From: Rubrimonas cliftonensis
Lineage (GTDB): Bacteria > Pseudomonadota > Alphaproteobacteria > Rhodobacterales > Rhodobacteraceae
Length of the DNA: 64,000 bases
NCBI RefSeq assembly: GCF_900107585.1
Contig: NZ_FNQM01000009.1
Location: forward strand, 1-64,000
Direction of reading: 5' to 3'
The notes beneath the pieces were generated by a model. That model made no database searches, was not told the DNA's origin, and was given only the letters and a program-made list of their open reading frames with translations. The position numbers and the translations under genes are program-made. Numbering within the stretch: position 1 is the first letter of the stretch; each line of letters begins with the position of its first letter. This document shows positions 32,828-40,753 of the stretch, piece after piece.

Positions 32828-34438
32828 ATGGCGACGGACGACATCCTGGAGGAGGACGGCCCCGGCGGCGAGGGCGAGGGCGCCAACGCGCCGCCCTTCA
32901 CCGTGTCGGAGCTCTCCGGCGCCGTGAAGCGCGCGCTGGAGAGCCGTTTCGGCCGCGTGCGCGTGCGCGGCGAGCTTGGCCGCATCTCCCGCCCGCGCTC
33001 GGGGCACATCTACCTCGACCTGAAGGACGACGCAGCGGTGCTGGGCGCGGTCATCTGGCGCGGCGCCGCCGCGAAGCTGGGGATGGACCCGGAGGAAGGC
33101 GACGAGGTGATCGCCGAGGGGCGGCTAACCACCTATCCCGGCCAGTCGAAGTACCAGCTCGTGATCGAGCGCATGTCCTACGCCGGCGCCGGCGCGCTGC
33201 TGGCGAAGCTGGAGCGGATGAAGGCGGCGCTGGCGGCGGAGGGGCTGTTCGCGCCCGAGCGCAAGCGGCCGATCCCGTTCCTGCCCAACGTCGTGGGCGT
33301 CGTGACCTCGCCGACCGGCGCGGTGATCCGCGACATCCTGCACCGGCTGGCGGAGCGCTTCCCGATGCGGGTGCTGGTGTGGCCGGTGGCGGTGCAGGGC
33401 GCGGCCTGCGCCGGCGAGGTGGCGGCGGCGATCCGCGGCTTCAACGCGCTCGCCCCAGGCGGCGCCGCGCCGCGCCCCGACGTGCTGATCGTGGCGCGCG
33501 GCGGCGGTTCGGTCGAGGATCTGTGGGGCTTCAACGAGGAGGTCGTTGTGCGCGCCGCGGCGGAGAGCGCGATCCCGCTGATCTCCGCCGTGGGCCATGA
33601 GACCGACACCACGCTCATCGACTTCGCCGCCGACCGTCGCGCGCCCACGCCGACCGCCGCGGCGGAGATCGCGGCGCCGGTGCGGGCCGAAATCGCCGCG
33701 ACGCTGGCCGCGCTCGGCGACCGCGGCGCGCGGGCGATGGCGCGCGCCGGGCGGGAACGGGCGCGGCGGCTGCGCGACCTCGCCCGGCTGATCCCGGCGC
33801 CGGACGCGCTGCTGGCCGAGCCGCGCCAGCGGCTCGACCGCGCCTCGGAGGCCGCGCCGCGCGCGCTGAAGGCGCTGGCGGACCGTCGGCGGCTGGCGCT
33901 GGCGCGGGGGGCCGGGGGCCGTTTCGGCCCGGCGCTGCTGAGCGGCGCGATCGCGCGTCGGCGCGACCGGATGGGGGCCGCGGCCCGGGCGCTCGGCCCC
34001 CGGCTCAGGCGCCGCGTCGCCGAGGCGAGAACCGGCCTCGCCCGCGTCGCGGCGCGGCTGGGGCCCGAGAAGGCGGCGCGGGCGCGCAGGCGGAGCGACG
34101 AGCGGCTCTCGGCGCTGGCGGCGCGGCTGGAGCGGGCTGGCGCGGCCCCGCTTCCGGCCGCGCAGGCGCGGTTCACGGCGACGGCGCGCCTGCTCGCGGG
34201 GCTGAGCCACAGGGCGACGCTGGCGCGCGGCTTCGCACTGGTCCGCGGCGCGGACGGCGCCGTGCTGAAGCGCGCCGCGAACGTCTCCCCCGGCGCGGGG
34301 CTGGAGATCGAGTTCGCCGATGGGCGGGTCGCCGCTGCGGCCGGGGGGGCGGGCCCGGCGCCCGCCGGTCCGGCGGAGCCTGCGAAGCCGCGCGCCCCGC
34401 GCAAGCGCGCGCCGAAGGAGCAGGGTTCGCTCTTCTGA
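32828..34438 (+). CDS. xseA: Exodeoxyribonuclease VII large subunit
   Basis: A 536-residue nuclease subunit that degrades single-stranded DNA with XseB during repair. The N-terminal OB fold (VRVRGELGRISRPRSGHIYLDLKDD, about residues 38-65) and the catalytic domain (LIVARGGGSVEDLWGFNEEVV, then SAVGHETDTTLIDFAADRRAPTPTAAAE, about 215-285) are intact. The Arg/Ala-rich coiled helices and an OB-like end follow. A C-terminal Pro/Ala/Lys tail (EPAKPRAPRKRAPKEQGSLF) extends beyond the usual end. No xseB lies next to it. ATG 32828 follows a GAGG-like site. Confidence 0.95.
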   Translation: MATDDILEEDGPGGEGEGANAPPFTVSELSGAVKRALESRFGRVRVRGELGRISRPRSGHIYLDLKDDAAVLGAVIWRGAAAKLGMDPEEGDEVIAEGRLTTYPGQSKYQLVIERMSYAGAGALLAKLERMKAALAAEGLFAPERKRPIPFLPNVVGVVTSPTGAVIRDILHRLAERFPMRVLVWPVAVQGAACAGEVAAAIRGFNALAPGGAAPRPDVLIVARGGGSVEDLWGFNEEVVVRAAAESAIPLISAVGHETDTTLIDFAADRRAPTPTAAAEIAAPVRAEIAATLAALGDRGARAMARAGRERARRLRDLARLIPAPDALLAEPRQRLDRASEAAPRALKALADRRRLALARGAGGRFGPALLSGAIARRRDRMGAAARALGPRLRRRVAEARTGLARVAARLGPEKAARARRRSDERLSALAARLERAGAAPLPAAQARFTATARLLAGLSHRATLARGFALVRGADGAVLKRAANVSPGAGLEIEFADGRVAAAAGGAGPAPAGPAEPAKPRAPRKRAPKEQGSLF

Positions 34439-34452
34439 GGCCCGCCCTGCGT

Positions 34453-34467
34453 CCGGATTGCATCCGG
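34453..34467. terminator. Hairpin between convergent xseA and folK
   Basis: CCGGAT-tgc-ATCCGG is a perfect six-base stem 15 bases after the xseA stop; a second small stem (ccgcc/ggcgg) lies near 34523-34540. No T-run. It may form part of a shared bidirectional end region for xseA and the fol operon. Confidence 0.35.
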
Positions 34468-34557
34468 GCGCGGCGGAGTCGCGCAAGAATCCGCGCGAAG
34501 CGCCCCGGCCGCCATGCGGGACCGCCATGTTGGGCGGCGGCGCTGCGCAAGGGAGGC

Positions 34558-35049
34558 TCAGGGCAGCCGCGTCATCCCGGTCGCGTCCGCGGCCGCCGCC
34601 GCCTCGGCGACGGTGCGCCCCGCGATCACCCGCTGCGGCGCGATCTCCGCGAGCGGAACCAGCACGAAGGCGCGCGCCATCATCCGCGGGTGCGGCAGCG
34701 TCAGCGCCGCGCCCGCGCGCGTCTCGCCCTCATGGTCGAGCAGGTCGACGTCGATCAGCCTCGGCCCCCAGCGCCGCGTCTTCTCGCGCGCCCGCCCGAG
34801 TCCCCGCTCCACCTCGAGGCAGAGCGCAAGCAGCGCCTCTGGCGTCAGCGTCGTCGCGACGAGCGCGCAGGCGTTGATGAAATCCGGCTGGTCGGGGTCG
34901 CCCCAGGGCGGGGTCCGGTAGAACGACGAGCGCGCCGTCACGCGCACCCCGTCGCGGGCGTCAAGCGCGTCGAGCGCGGCGGAGATCGCCGCGGCGGGGT
35001 CGCCGAGATTGCCGCCGAGCCCCAGCGCAGCCGAGCGCTCAGCGGTCAT
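34558..35049 (-). CDS. folK: 6-hydroxymethyl-7,8-dihydropterin pyrophosphokinase
   Basis: A 163-residue folate enzyme that transfers pyrophosphate from ATP to the pterin alcohol before FolP acts. Diagnostic parts are ALGLGGNLGDP at the start, RRWGPRLIDVDLL near residue 94 (the HPPK signature) and LPHPRMMARAFVLVPLAEIAP near 116. It overlaps folB by 11 bases and ends the leftward folP-folB-folK order. The gap of 119 bases to xseA contains only hairpins. Confidence 0.95.
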   Translation of the reverse strand: MTAERSAALGLGGNLGDPAAAISAALDALDARDGVRVTARSSFYRTPPWGDPDQPDFINACALVATTLTPEALLALCLEVERGLGRAREKTRRWGPRLIDVDLLDHEGETRAGAALTLPHPRMMARAFVLVPLAEIAPQRVIAGRTVAEAAAAADATGMTRLP

Positions 35050-35407
35050 CGCGGCCCCGGAGTATCGAGACTTCCATGCAGTCGAAGATCGCCTCGACCG
35101 GGGCGGCGGGCTTGCGCACCGTCAGCGACACCGTCTCCGCCAGCGGGAAGCGGGCGAGCACGGCCTCGGCGGCGGCGTGGGCGGCGGCCTCGATCAGCCT
35201 GCGCCGCGGCGCGAAGGCCTCGATCACGACCGCGGTCAGCGCGCCGTAGTCCACCGTCTCGGCGATGGCGTCCCCGGCGCCGGCGGCCCGCAGGTCGAGC
35301 GTCACGCAGACGTCGATCTGGAAGCGCTGGCCAAGCGCGGCCTCGGCGTCGAGCACCCCGTGGCGGGCGAAGACGGCGAGGTTGCGGATGCGGATGGCGT
35401 CGCTCAT
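35039..35407 (-). CDS. folB: Dihydroneopterin aldolase
   Basis: A 122-residue enzyme that cleaves dihydroneopterin to hydroxymethyl-dihydropterin and glycolaldehyde in folate synthesis. The family pattern FARHGVLDAEAALGQRFQIDV is at residues 13-33, with the active-site Glu within it, and the conserved Lys is in VSLTVRKPAAP near 98. Length is typical. The start overlaps the folP stop (ATGA) and its end overlaps folK, so the three folate genes are coupled. Confidence 0.94.
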   Translation of the reverse strand: MSDAIRIRNLAVFARHGVLDAEAALGQRFQIDVCVTLDLRAAGAGDAIAETVDYGALTAVVIEAFAPRRRLIEAAAHAAAEAVLARFPLAETVSLTVRKPAAPVEAIFDCMEVSILRGRDDR

Positions 35408-36255
35408 CGCGGCGCCTGCGCGTCGCGCAGCGCCTGCGCCATGCGCAGCGCGTCGACGTGCGGCGCGACGTCATGCGCGCGGATCGCGTCAGCCCCGGCC
35501 AGCACGGCGCCGACATGCAGCGCCAGCGTCGCCGGCAGCCGGGCCTCGGGCGAGCGCTCCCCCAGCAGCGCCGCGATCATCCGCTTGCGCGAGGCGCCGA
35601 TCAGCACCGGAAGGCCGAATTCGCGCCGCAGCGCGCCCGTGGCGGCGATCAGCGCGAGGTTCTGCGCCGGCGTCTTGCCGAAGCCGATCCCCGGATCGAT
35701 GGTCAGCCGGTCCTCCGCGACGCCGGCGCGCAGCGCGGTCTCGACGGAGCGGGCGAGGCCGGCGGCGACCGTGGACAGGATGTCGGCGTCCGGGTTCTGC
35801 TCGTGGCTCTCCCAGTGCATCAGGATCGCGTCGGCCCCGTGCTCCGCGACCACGCGCGCGATGTCGGGGTCGCCGAGAAAGCCGCGCACGTCGTTGACGA
35901 TGCGCGCGCCGGCCTCCAGCGCCATCGCCGCCGTGGAGGCGCGCCATGTGTCGATGGAGAGCGGCGCGTCGAGCGTCGGGACGAGCGCCTCGACCACCGG
36001 CCGGACCCGCGCCTGCTCCTCGGCCGCATCGACCGGCGCGGCGCCGGGCCGGGTGCTCTCGCCGCCGACGTCGATCACGTCGGCGCCCTCGCCGGCCATG
36101 CGGCGCGCTTGGGCGACGGCGGCTTCGGGCTCGAACCATTTTCCGCCGTCGGAGAAGCTGTCGGGCGTGACGTTGAGCACGCCCATCAGCGCGACGCCCT
36201 GCGCGCCCCAGAGCGGGCCGCGCCGCGCCGGCGCTGCGGCCGGGGCATGCGTCAC
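35404..36255 (-). CDS. folP: Dihydropteroate synthase
   Basis: A 283-residue enzyme that joins the pterin pyrophosphate to p-aminobenzoate; it is the target of sulfonamides. Hallmarks are MGVLNVTPDSFSDGG near residue 25, GADVIDVGGESTRPGA near 57, DPGIGFGKT near 190 and LIGASRKRMI near 220. I choose GTG 36255, which overlaps the stop of the PfkB-family gene (GTGA), because homology begins about 20 residues later and no ATG is nearer. An Ala/Arg-rich N-terminus precedes the barrel. Confidence 0.94.
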   Translation of the reverse strand: MTHAPAAAPARRGPLWGAQGVALMGVLNVTPDSFSDGGKWFEPEAAVAQARRMAGEGADVIDVGGESTRPGAAPVDAAEEQARVRPVVEALVPTLDAPLSIDTWRASTAAMALEAGARIVNDVRGFLGDPDIARVVAEHGADAILMHWESHEQNPDADILSTVAAGLARSVETALRAGVAEDRLTIDPGIGFGKTPAQNLALIAATGALRREFGLPVLIGASRKRMIAALLGERSPEARLPATLALHVGAVLAGADAIRAHDVAPHVDALRMAQALRDAQAPR

Positions 36256-37247
36256 AGAAGCCCGTCCGCCCGGAACAGCGCCCTGAGATCCTGCTCCGGC
36301 CGCGCCCCGATATGACCGATGATCTCGCCGGCGGCGAGGCAGCCCATGCGCCCGCAGCTCTCCAGGTCGCGGCCGTGGGTCAGCCCGTAGAGGAACCCGG
36401 CGGCGAAGAGGTCGCCCGCGCCGGTGGCGTCCACCCGCGGCATCGGCGCGGCCGGCACGGTCAGCACCTCCGCCTCGGTCGCGATGTGCACGCCCTTCGG
36501 CCCGATGGTGCAGGCGGTCATGGCGACCTCGGCGCGGGCGGCCTCGATCGCGGCCTCCAGCGTGTCGGTCTGGTAGAGGGCGACGAGCTCGTGCTCGTTG
36601 GCGAACAGCAGGTCGATGTCCTCGCGCACCATGTCGCGGAACAGGTCGCGGTGGCGCTCGATGCAGAACGGGTCGCTCAGCGTGATCGAGATGCGGCCGC
36701 CGGCCCCCTTGCAGGCGGCGATGGCCTTGCGGAACGCCTCCTGGCTCTCGAACCCGTCGAAGCGGTAGCCCTCGAGGTAGATCCATTCGCTGTCGGAGGC
36801 GGCGGCCTCGTTCACGTCGTCGGGGCCGAGGTCGGCGGAGACGCCGAGATATGTGTTCATCGAGCGCTCGCCGTCGGGCGTGACCAGGACCATGCAGCGC
36901 CCGGTCTCCTCGCCCTCCAGCGCATTCGGCTTCATCGGCGTGTCGAAGCTCACGCCGAGCGAGCGGATGTCGTGGGCGAAGATGCGCCCGAGCTGGTCGT
37001 CGCGCACCTTGCCGACATAGGACGCCCGCGCGCCCAGCATCCCCAGCCCCGCGATGGTGTTGGCCGCCGAGCCGCCGGAGACCTCGGTCGCGGGCCCCAT
37101 GCGGTCGTAGAGCGTCAGTGCGCGTCCGGCGTCGATCAGCTGCATGATCCCCTTTTCGACGCCGTTCTCGGTGAGAAACCCGTCCTCGACGCGGGCGAGA
37201 ACGTCGACGATGGCGTTGCCGATGCCGGTGACGTGGAAGCTCTTCAT
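36252..37247 (-). CDS. PfkB-family sugar or adenosine kinase
   Basis: A 331-residue ribokinase-fold kinase. The N-terminal GIGNAIVDVLARVEDGFL, the GGSAANTIAGLGMLG substrate loop and the C-terminal signature VDATGAGDLFAAGFLYGL with its catalytic Asp are present. The closest-looking group is the alphaproteobacterial adenosine kinase-like PfkB proteins, which would make AMP from adenosine, but substrate cannot be fixed from sequence alone. ATG 37247 has AGGAGA seven bases upstream. That ribosome site and start form a near-exact copy of the end of nth just upstream. The stop overlaps the folP start. Confidence 0.9.
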   Translation of the reverse strand: MKSFHVTGIGNAIVDVLARVEDGFLTENGVEKGIMQLIDAGRALTLYDRMGPATEVSGGSAANTIAGLGMLGARASYVGKVRDDQLGRIFAHDIRSLGVSFDTPMKPNALEGEETGRCMVLVTPDGERSMNTYLGVSADLGPDDVNEAAASDSEWIYLEGYRFDGFESQEAFRKAIAACKGAGGRISITLSDPFCIERHRDLFRDMVREDIDLLFANEHELVALYQTDTLEAAIEAARAEVAMTACTIGPKGVHIATEAEVLTVPAAPMPRVDATGAGDLFAAGFLYGLTHGRDLESCGRMGCLAAGEIIGHIGARPEQDLRALFRADGLL

Positions 37248-37285
37248 GCGGTCTTCTCCTCGCGTTTCACGCGGTCTTTTCCTCG
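37244..37285 (-). repeat. 19-bp tandem duplication creating the PfkB gene start region
   Basis: Two 19-base units, 37244-37262 and 37267-37285, differ at only two positions and repeat with a period of 23 bases. Read leftwards, the upstream unit is the end of nth, running into its stop (cgaggaaaagaccgcGTGA). The second unit supplies the ribosome site and start of the kinase gene (cgaggagaagaccgcATGA). Confidence 0.75.
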
Positions 37286-37911
37286 AACGCGCATATGTCG
37301 GCGATGGCGCAGTCGGCGCAGCGCGGCTTGCGGGCGAGGCAGGTGTAGCGCCCGTGAAGGATGAGCCAGTGATGGGCGTGCAGCGCGAACTCCGCCGGAA
37401 TGACGTCCTCCAGGGCCCGCTCCACCGCCACGACGTCCTTACCCGGTGCGAGCCCCGTGCGGTTCGACACGCGGAACACATGCGTGTCAACCGCCATGGC
37501 CGGCATCTTCCACCACATGTTGAGCACGACATTGGCGGTCTTGCGCCCCACGCCGGGCAGCGCGGAGAGCGCCGCGCGGCTGGAGGGCACCGCGCCGCCA
37601 TGCTCATCGACGAGGATGCGGCTCAGCTTCATCACGTTCCTGGCCTTGTTGCGGTAGAGGCCGATGGTGCGGATGTGCTCGACGAGCCTCTCCTCGCCGA
37701 GCGCCAGCATCTTCTGCGGCGTGTCGACCTCGGCGAAAAGCGCGCGCGTGGCGCGGTTCACGCCCTTGTCGGTCGCCTGCGCCGACAGCGCCACGGCCAC
37801 CAGCAGCGTGTAGGCGTTGACGTGCTCCAGCTCGCCCTCCGGCTCGGGGCGCTCGGCGCGGAGCCGGGTGAAAATCTCGGTTACGGCGGCGTAGGGAAGC
37901 TGCGCGGGCAT
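37267..37911 (-). CDS. nth: Endonuclease III
   Basis: A 214-residue DNA glycosylase/AP lyase that removes oxidised pyrimidines. The helix-hairpin-helix LPGVGRKTANVVLN contains the catalytic Lys, and AVDTHVFRVSNR the catalytic Asp. The C-terminal 4Fe-4S site is C-x6-C-x2-C-x5-C in CLARKPRCADCAIADIC. Length is normal. It is followed after 19 bases by the PfkB kinase gene in the same direction. Confidence 0.96.
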   Translation of the reverse strand: MPAQLPYAAVTEIFTRLRAERPEPEGELEHVNAYTLLVAVALSAQATDKGVNRATRALFAEVDTPQKMLALGEERLVEHIRTIGLYRNKARNVMKLSRILVDEHGGAVPSSRAALSALPGVGRKTANVVLNMWWKMPAMAVDTHVFRVSNRTGLAPGKDVVAVERALEDVIPAEFALHAHHWLILHGRYTCLARKPRCADCAIADICAFEEKTA

Positions 37912-37978
37912 GCCGCTTCATGCCCAAGCGCGCGGCCGCGCACAAGCCGGCCGCGCGGTCCTCACCCCGGAAGGCGCG

Positions 37979-38341
37979 TCAGCCCATCCGGCTCACGACA
38001 TGGTCGAGCACGGCGTGCATCTCCTCGCGCGGGCTGAACTCGACCTGCTTCGTCGCCTCCTCCATGCGCACGACATGGCCGGGCGGCCAGTAGTAGAAGT
38101 CGCCGGCCTCGACGACCTCCTCGCGGCCGTCCTCGTAGGTGACGACGATCCGGCCCTCGATGAGGTAGCCCCAGTGCGGGCGCTGGCAGTGGTCGTTGGG
38201 CAGGCCGGCGAGCAGGGGGCAGAAGTCCGTTCCCGCCGGTATCGTGAGGTATGCGCCCTGCATCTCGCCCATATCGGCGCCGTGGAGCAGGCCCGCGAGC
38301 TGCGGCCGCGCGGGCGACAAATCGTCCCGACTGATCTTCAT
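37979..38341 (-). CDS. Small single-domain cupin protein
   Basis: A 120-residue soluble protein with one cupin barrel. The segment HCQRPHWGYLIEGRIVVTYEDGREEVVEAGDFYYWPPGHV spans both cupin motifs, with His residues and the Gly-rich turn typical of the fold. ATG 38341 has GGAGG six bases upstream and is preferred to the upstream reading, which is Arg-rich and unlike a protein. Many such proteins are annotated only as cupin domain-containing; substrate and function are unknown. It stands alone between nth and fxsA, with about 120 bases of apparently empty sequence on its 5' side. Confidence 0.8.
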   Translation of the reverse strand: MKISRDDLSPARPQLAGLLHGADMGEMQGAYLTIPAGTDFCPLLAGLPNDHCQRPHWGYLIEGRIVVTYEDGREEVVEAGDFYYWPPGHVVRMEEATKQVEFSPREEMHAVLDHVVSRMG

Positions 38342-38462
38342 GTCGAACCTCCTTCGCAAGAACGTTCGAAGGTTGTTTCGCCAGCGCAACGTGGGAATGG
38401 TTCCTTGCGCAAGACTTGATGACGTCGGGCCCCCTGTCGGGGGTCGGTTCCGCGGCGCCGGC

Positions 38463-38978
38463 TCAGCGGGGCGCATCGCCGTCGCGGCGTCCCGCATCTG
38501 CGCCGCCGTCGATCTCGCGATACTCCGCCTCGATCGGCGCGTCGGCCTCGCCGCCGACCGGACCGCGCCATCCGCCTCCGCCCGGCTCCGCGGCGGGCCG
38601 GCCCCGCCCCGGCCCCATGCGGACCACCCGCGCGGCCACGCGCGGGCCGGCCCAGCGGATCAGCGCCGCGCGCGCCTGCGGCGCCATCAGCGCCAGCCCC
38701 ACCGCGTCGGTGAAGAAGCCCGGCGTCAGCAGCAGCGCGCCGGCCAGCAGCAGCAGCGCGCCGTGCGCCAGGGGGCCGGACGGGTCTTCGCCGCGCTCGA
38801 GCGAGCTCTGGAGCGCCGAGATCGCCGCGAAGCCCTGGGCGCGCAGGAGAACGGTTCCCGCGACCGCAGTCAGGATCACGAGCCCGATGGTCGACCAGAG
38901 GCCGATCGCGCCTCCCACCTGCACGAACAGGGCGATCTCCACCAGCGGCACGACAAGCAGGGCGATGAGCAGCGGCAT
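38463..38978 (-). CDS. fxsA: FxsA family membrane protein
   Basis: A 171-residue inner-membrane protein with about four hydrophobic segments in the first 110 residues (PLLIALLVVPLVEIALFVQVG, IGLVILTAVAGTVLLRAQG, and GALLLLAGALLLTPGFFTDAVGLALM). The pattern LLLAGALLLTPGFFTDAVG is the FxsA hallmark. The E. coli protein relieves exclusion of phage T7 by the F plasmid; the normal role is unknown. The C-terminus is a disordered Gly/Arg/Ala tail. It is divergent from the Tim44-domain gene, 152 bases away, as in related alphaproteobacteria. Confidence 0.9.
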   Translation of the reverse strand: MPLLIALLVVPLVEIALFVQVGGAIGLWSTIGLVILTAVAGTVLLRAQGFAAISALQSSLERGEDPSGPLAHGALLLLAGALLLTPGFFTDAVGLALMAPQARAALIRWAGPRVAARVVRMGPGRGRPAAEPGGGGWRGPVGGEADAPIEAEYREIDGGADAGRRDGDAPR

Positions 38979-39130
38979 CAGTGTCCTTTTCCGGCGTCCT
39001 CGCGCGCGTCATGTTCGGGCCGCGCAATGGACACGCGGGCGTCGCCGCAATACATAACCAGCGGAGCAGCCGCGCGCCACCATCGCCGGCGGAGGCGCGC
39101 AGGACGCCGGACACGAAGGGTTCCGACATC

Positions 39131-39805
39131 ATGCCGACGGGCGTAATCGAGCTACTCATCCTTGCGGGCATCGCGGTGTTCCTGCTCATGCGGCTGCGGG
39201 GGGTGCTTGGCGCCCGGACCGGGCTGGAGGAGCAGCAGGCGCCGCGCGCCCCGCGCGCCGAGCCGACGCGCGCCCAGCCCGCGCCTGCGCCGGCGTCGCT
39301 TGAGGAAGGCGTGATCGACCCCGACAGCGCGACCGTCGCCGAGGGCGACGAGGCCATCGGCGGCGCGCTCTCGGACATGCGGCGCGCGGAACCCGGCTTC
39401 CTGCCCAGCGAATTCCTCAGCGGCGCGCGCCAGGCCTTCGAGATGATCCTCATGGCCTTCGAGAACGGCGATCTGGACACGCTGCGCCGCTTCCTCGCCC
39501 CCGACGTCTATGAGGGCTTCGCCGGGGCCATCGAGGCGCGGCGCGAGCAGGGCTACACGGTCGAGGCGCGTTTCGTCGGCGTGCGCGAGGCGCGCGTCGT
39601 CGGCGCCCGGTTCGACCGGGGTTCGAGCGAGGCCGAGGTCGCGATCCGCTTCACCGGCGAGATGATCTCCGCGGTGCGCGACGGCGCCGGCCGGGTGGTC
39701 GAGGGCGACCCCAACGAGATCCGCCGCGAGACCGACACCTGGACCTTCGGCCGCCGCATGGGCTCTCCAGACCCGAACTGGCTGCTGATCGCCACCGGCG
39801 ACTGA
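39131..39805 (+). CDS. Tim44-like domain protein (TimA type)
   Basis: A 224-residue protein with one N-terminal membrane anchor (IELLILAGIAVFLLMRL), a Pro/Ala linker (residues 35-75) and a Tim44 domain from about 80 to the end (FLSGARQAFEMILMAFENGDLDTLRRFLAPDVYEGF, ending TWTFGRRMGSPDPNWLLIATGD). Bacterial TimA-like proteins are related to the mitochondrial import factor Tim44 and are thought to act in membrane protein or envelope processes. ATG 39131 is used because the hydrophobic anchor starts there. The Smr gene follows after 15 bases. In related genomes I recall mltA between these two genes; it is absent here. Confidence 0.87.
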   Translation: MPTGVIELLILAGIAVFLLMRLRGVLGARTGLEEQQAPRAPRAEPTRAQPAPAPASLEEGVIDPDSATVAEGDEAIGGALSDMRRAEPGFLPSEFLSGARQAFEMILMAFENGDLDTLRRFLAPDVYEGFAGAIEARREQGYTVEARFVGVREARVVGARFDRGSSEAEVAIRFTGEMISAVRDGAGRVVEGDPNEIRRETDTWTFGRRMGSPDPNWLLIATGD

Positions 39806-39820
39806 GCGGCGACGCGCGCG

Positions 39821-40525
39821 ATGGCGGACGGCCGACGACCGCGCGGCCGCCGCCGCAGACTGTCTTCCGAGGAGCGCGACCTTTGGTCGCGCGTTGCTCA
39901 GACGGCGACGCCCTTGCGGCCGGTCCCCCAAAAACCCGCCGGCGAACCGCATCCGCCGCTGGCGGAGCAATCCGGCGCGGCTTCCGCGACGCGGCAGGCC
40001 TGCGAAGCGGCCCGGAATCGACCGGCGGCCTGGAGCCAGCCTTCCCGGGACGGCGACGACGTCGCAGCCCAGATGCGCGAGGCCGCGCTCGCCGCCGCGA
40101 CGCAGCCCCTAAGGCCCGGCGGCCGGCCGGCGCCGCGCGTGGCGTGGTCGCCGCAGGCGAGCGACCGCCCCGCACCTGTCGGGCGCAACACGCCCGGCCT
40201 CGACGGCGGCACCGCGAAGCGGCTGGCGCGCGGCCGGCTAGAGCCGCAGGGCCGGCTCGACCTGCACGGCATGACGGCCGACCGCGCCCATGGCGCGCTC
40301 AGCGGCTTCATCGCCTCCTCCAGCGCGCAGGGCCTGCGCTGCGTGCTGATCGTCACCGGCATGGGGCGGGGCGAGGGCGGCCGCGGCGACGGCGTGCTGC
40401 GCCGGCAGACCCCGCGATGGCTGGGCGTCGCGCCGCTGGCCGCCATGGTCGTCGGCGTGTTCGAGGCGCACCCGCGCCATGGCGGCGCCGGCGCCCTCTA
40501 CGTCTATCTCAAGAAGCGGCGCTGA
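39821..40525 (+). CDS. Smr (MutS2 C-terminal) domain nuclease-like protein
   Basis: A 234-residue protein whose C-terminal 95 residues form an Smr domain: GRLDLHGMTADRAHGALSGFI, then CVLIVTGMGRG and a final ALYVYLKKRR. The LDLHGM motif is characteristic. Smr domains nick or bind DNA or RNA; bacterial stand-alone forms (YdaL/SmrA type) are poorly understood. The N-terminal 130 residues are Arg/Pro/Ala-rich and probably disordered, apart from LSSEERDLWSRVAQTATPL, usual for this subgroup. It follows the Tim44-domain gene by 15 bases and is probably co-transcribed with it. Confidence 0.88.
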   Translation: MADGRRPRGRRRRLSSEERDLWSRVAQTATPLRPVPQKPAGEPHPPLAEQSGAASATRQACEAARNRPAAWSQPSRDGDDVAAQMREAALAAATQPLRPGGRPAPRVAWSPQASDRPAPVGRNTPGLDGGTAKRLARGRLEPQGRLDLHGMTADRAHGALSGFIASSSAQGLRCVLIVTGMGRGEGGRGDGVLRRQTPRWLGVAPLAAMVVGVFEAHPRHGGAGALYVYLKKRR

Positions 40526-40527
40526 CG

Positions 40528-40628
40528 CGCGGCGTTCGACCCGACTGAGCCGGACCTGCCGCCCGAGGCTTGTGCTCCGTCGCCGTTTTCTTGTCGCCTT
40601 CTGAGCCAGTCAGCTCGGAAAAGCGCTC
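40528..40628. repeat. Intergenic repeat element, copy 1
   Basis: This roughly 100-base stretch follows the Smr gene directly. Its start (gcggcgttcgacccgactg) and end (cagctcggaaaagcgctc) are closely matched by 54565-54658 after mscS. The ends are imperfect inverted repeats of each other, so it can fold into one long stem. It may be a dispersed intergenic palindrome. The rest of the gap to 40753 shows nothing. Confidence 0.6.
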
Positions 40629-40753
40629 CGGCGCCGGAGGACCCGCGCCGGCTCGGGCGGTTCGCCGGCCTCCGTGCGACCTGCTGCGGCCGCTGGCCCG
40701 CCGGCGCCGGGAGCTCGGCATCCGCCCGCCGCCGAAGTCCGCTCCGGCGCGGC

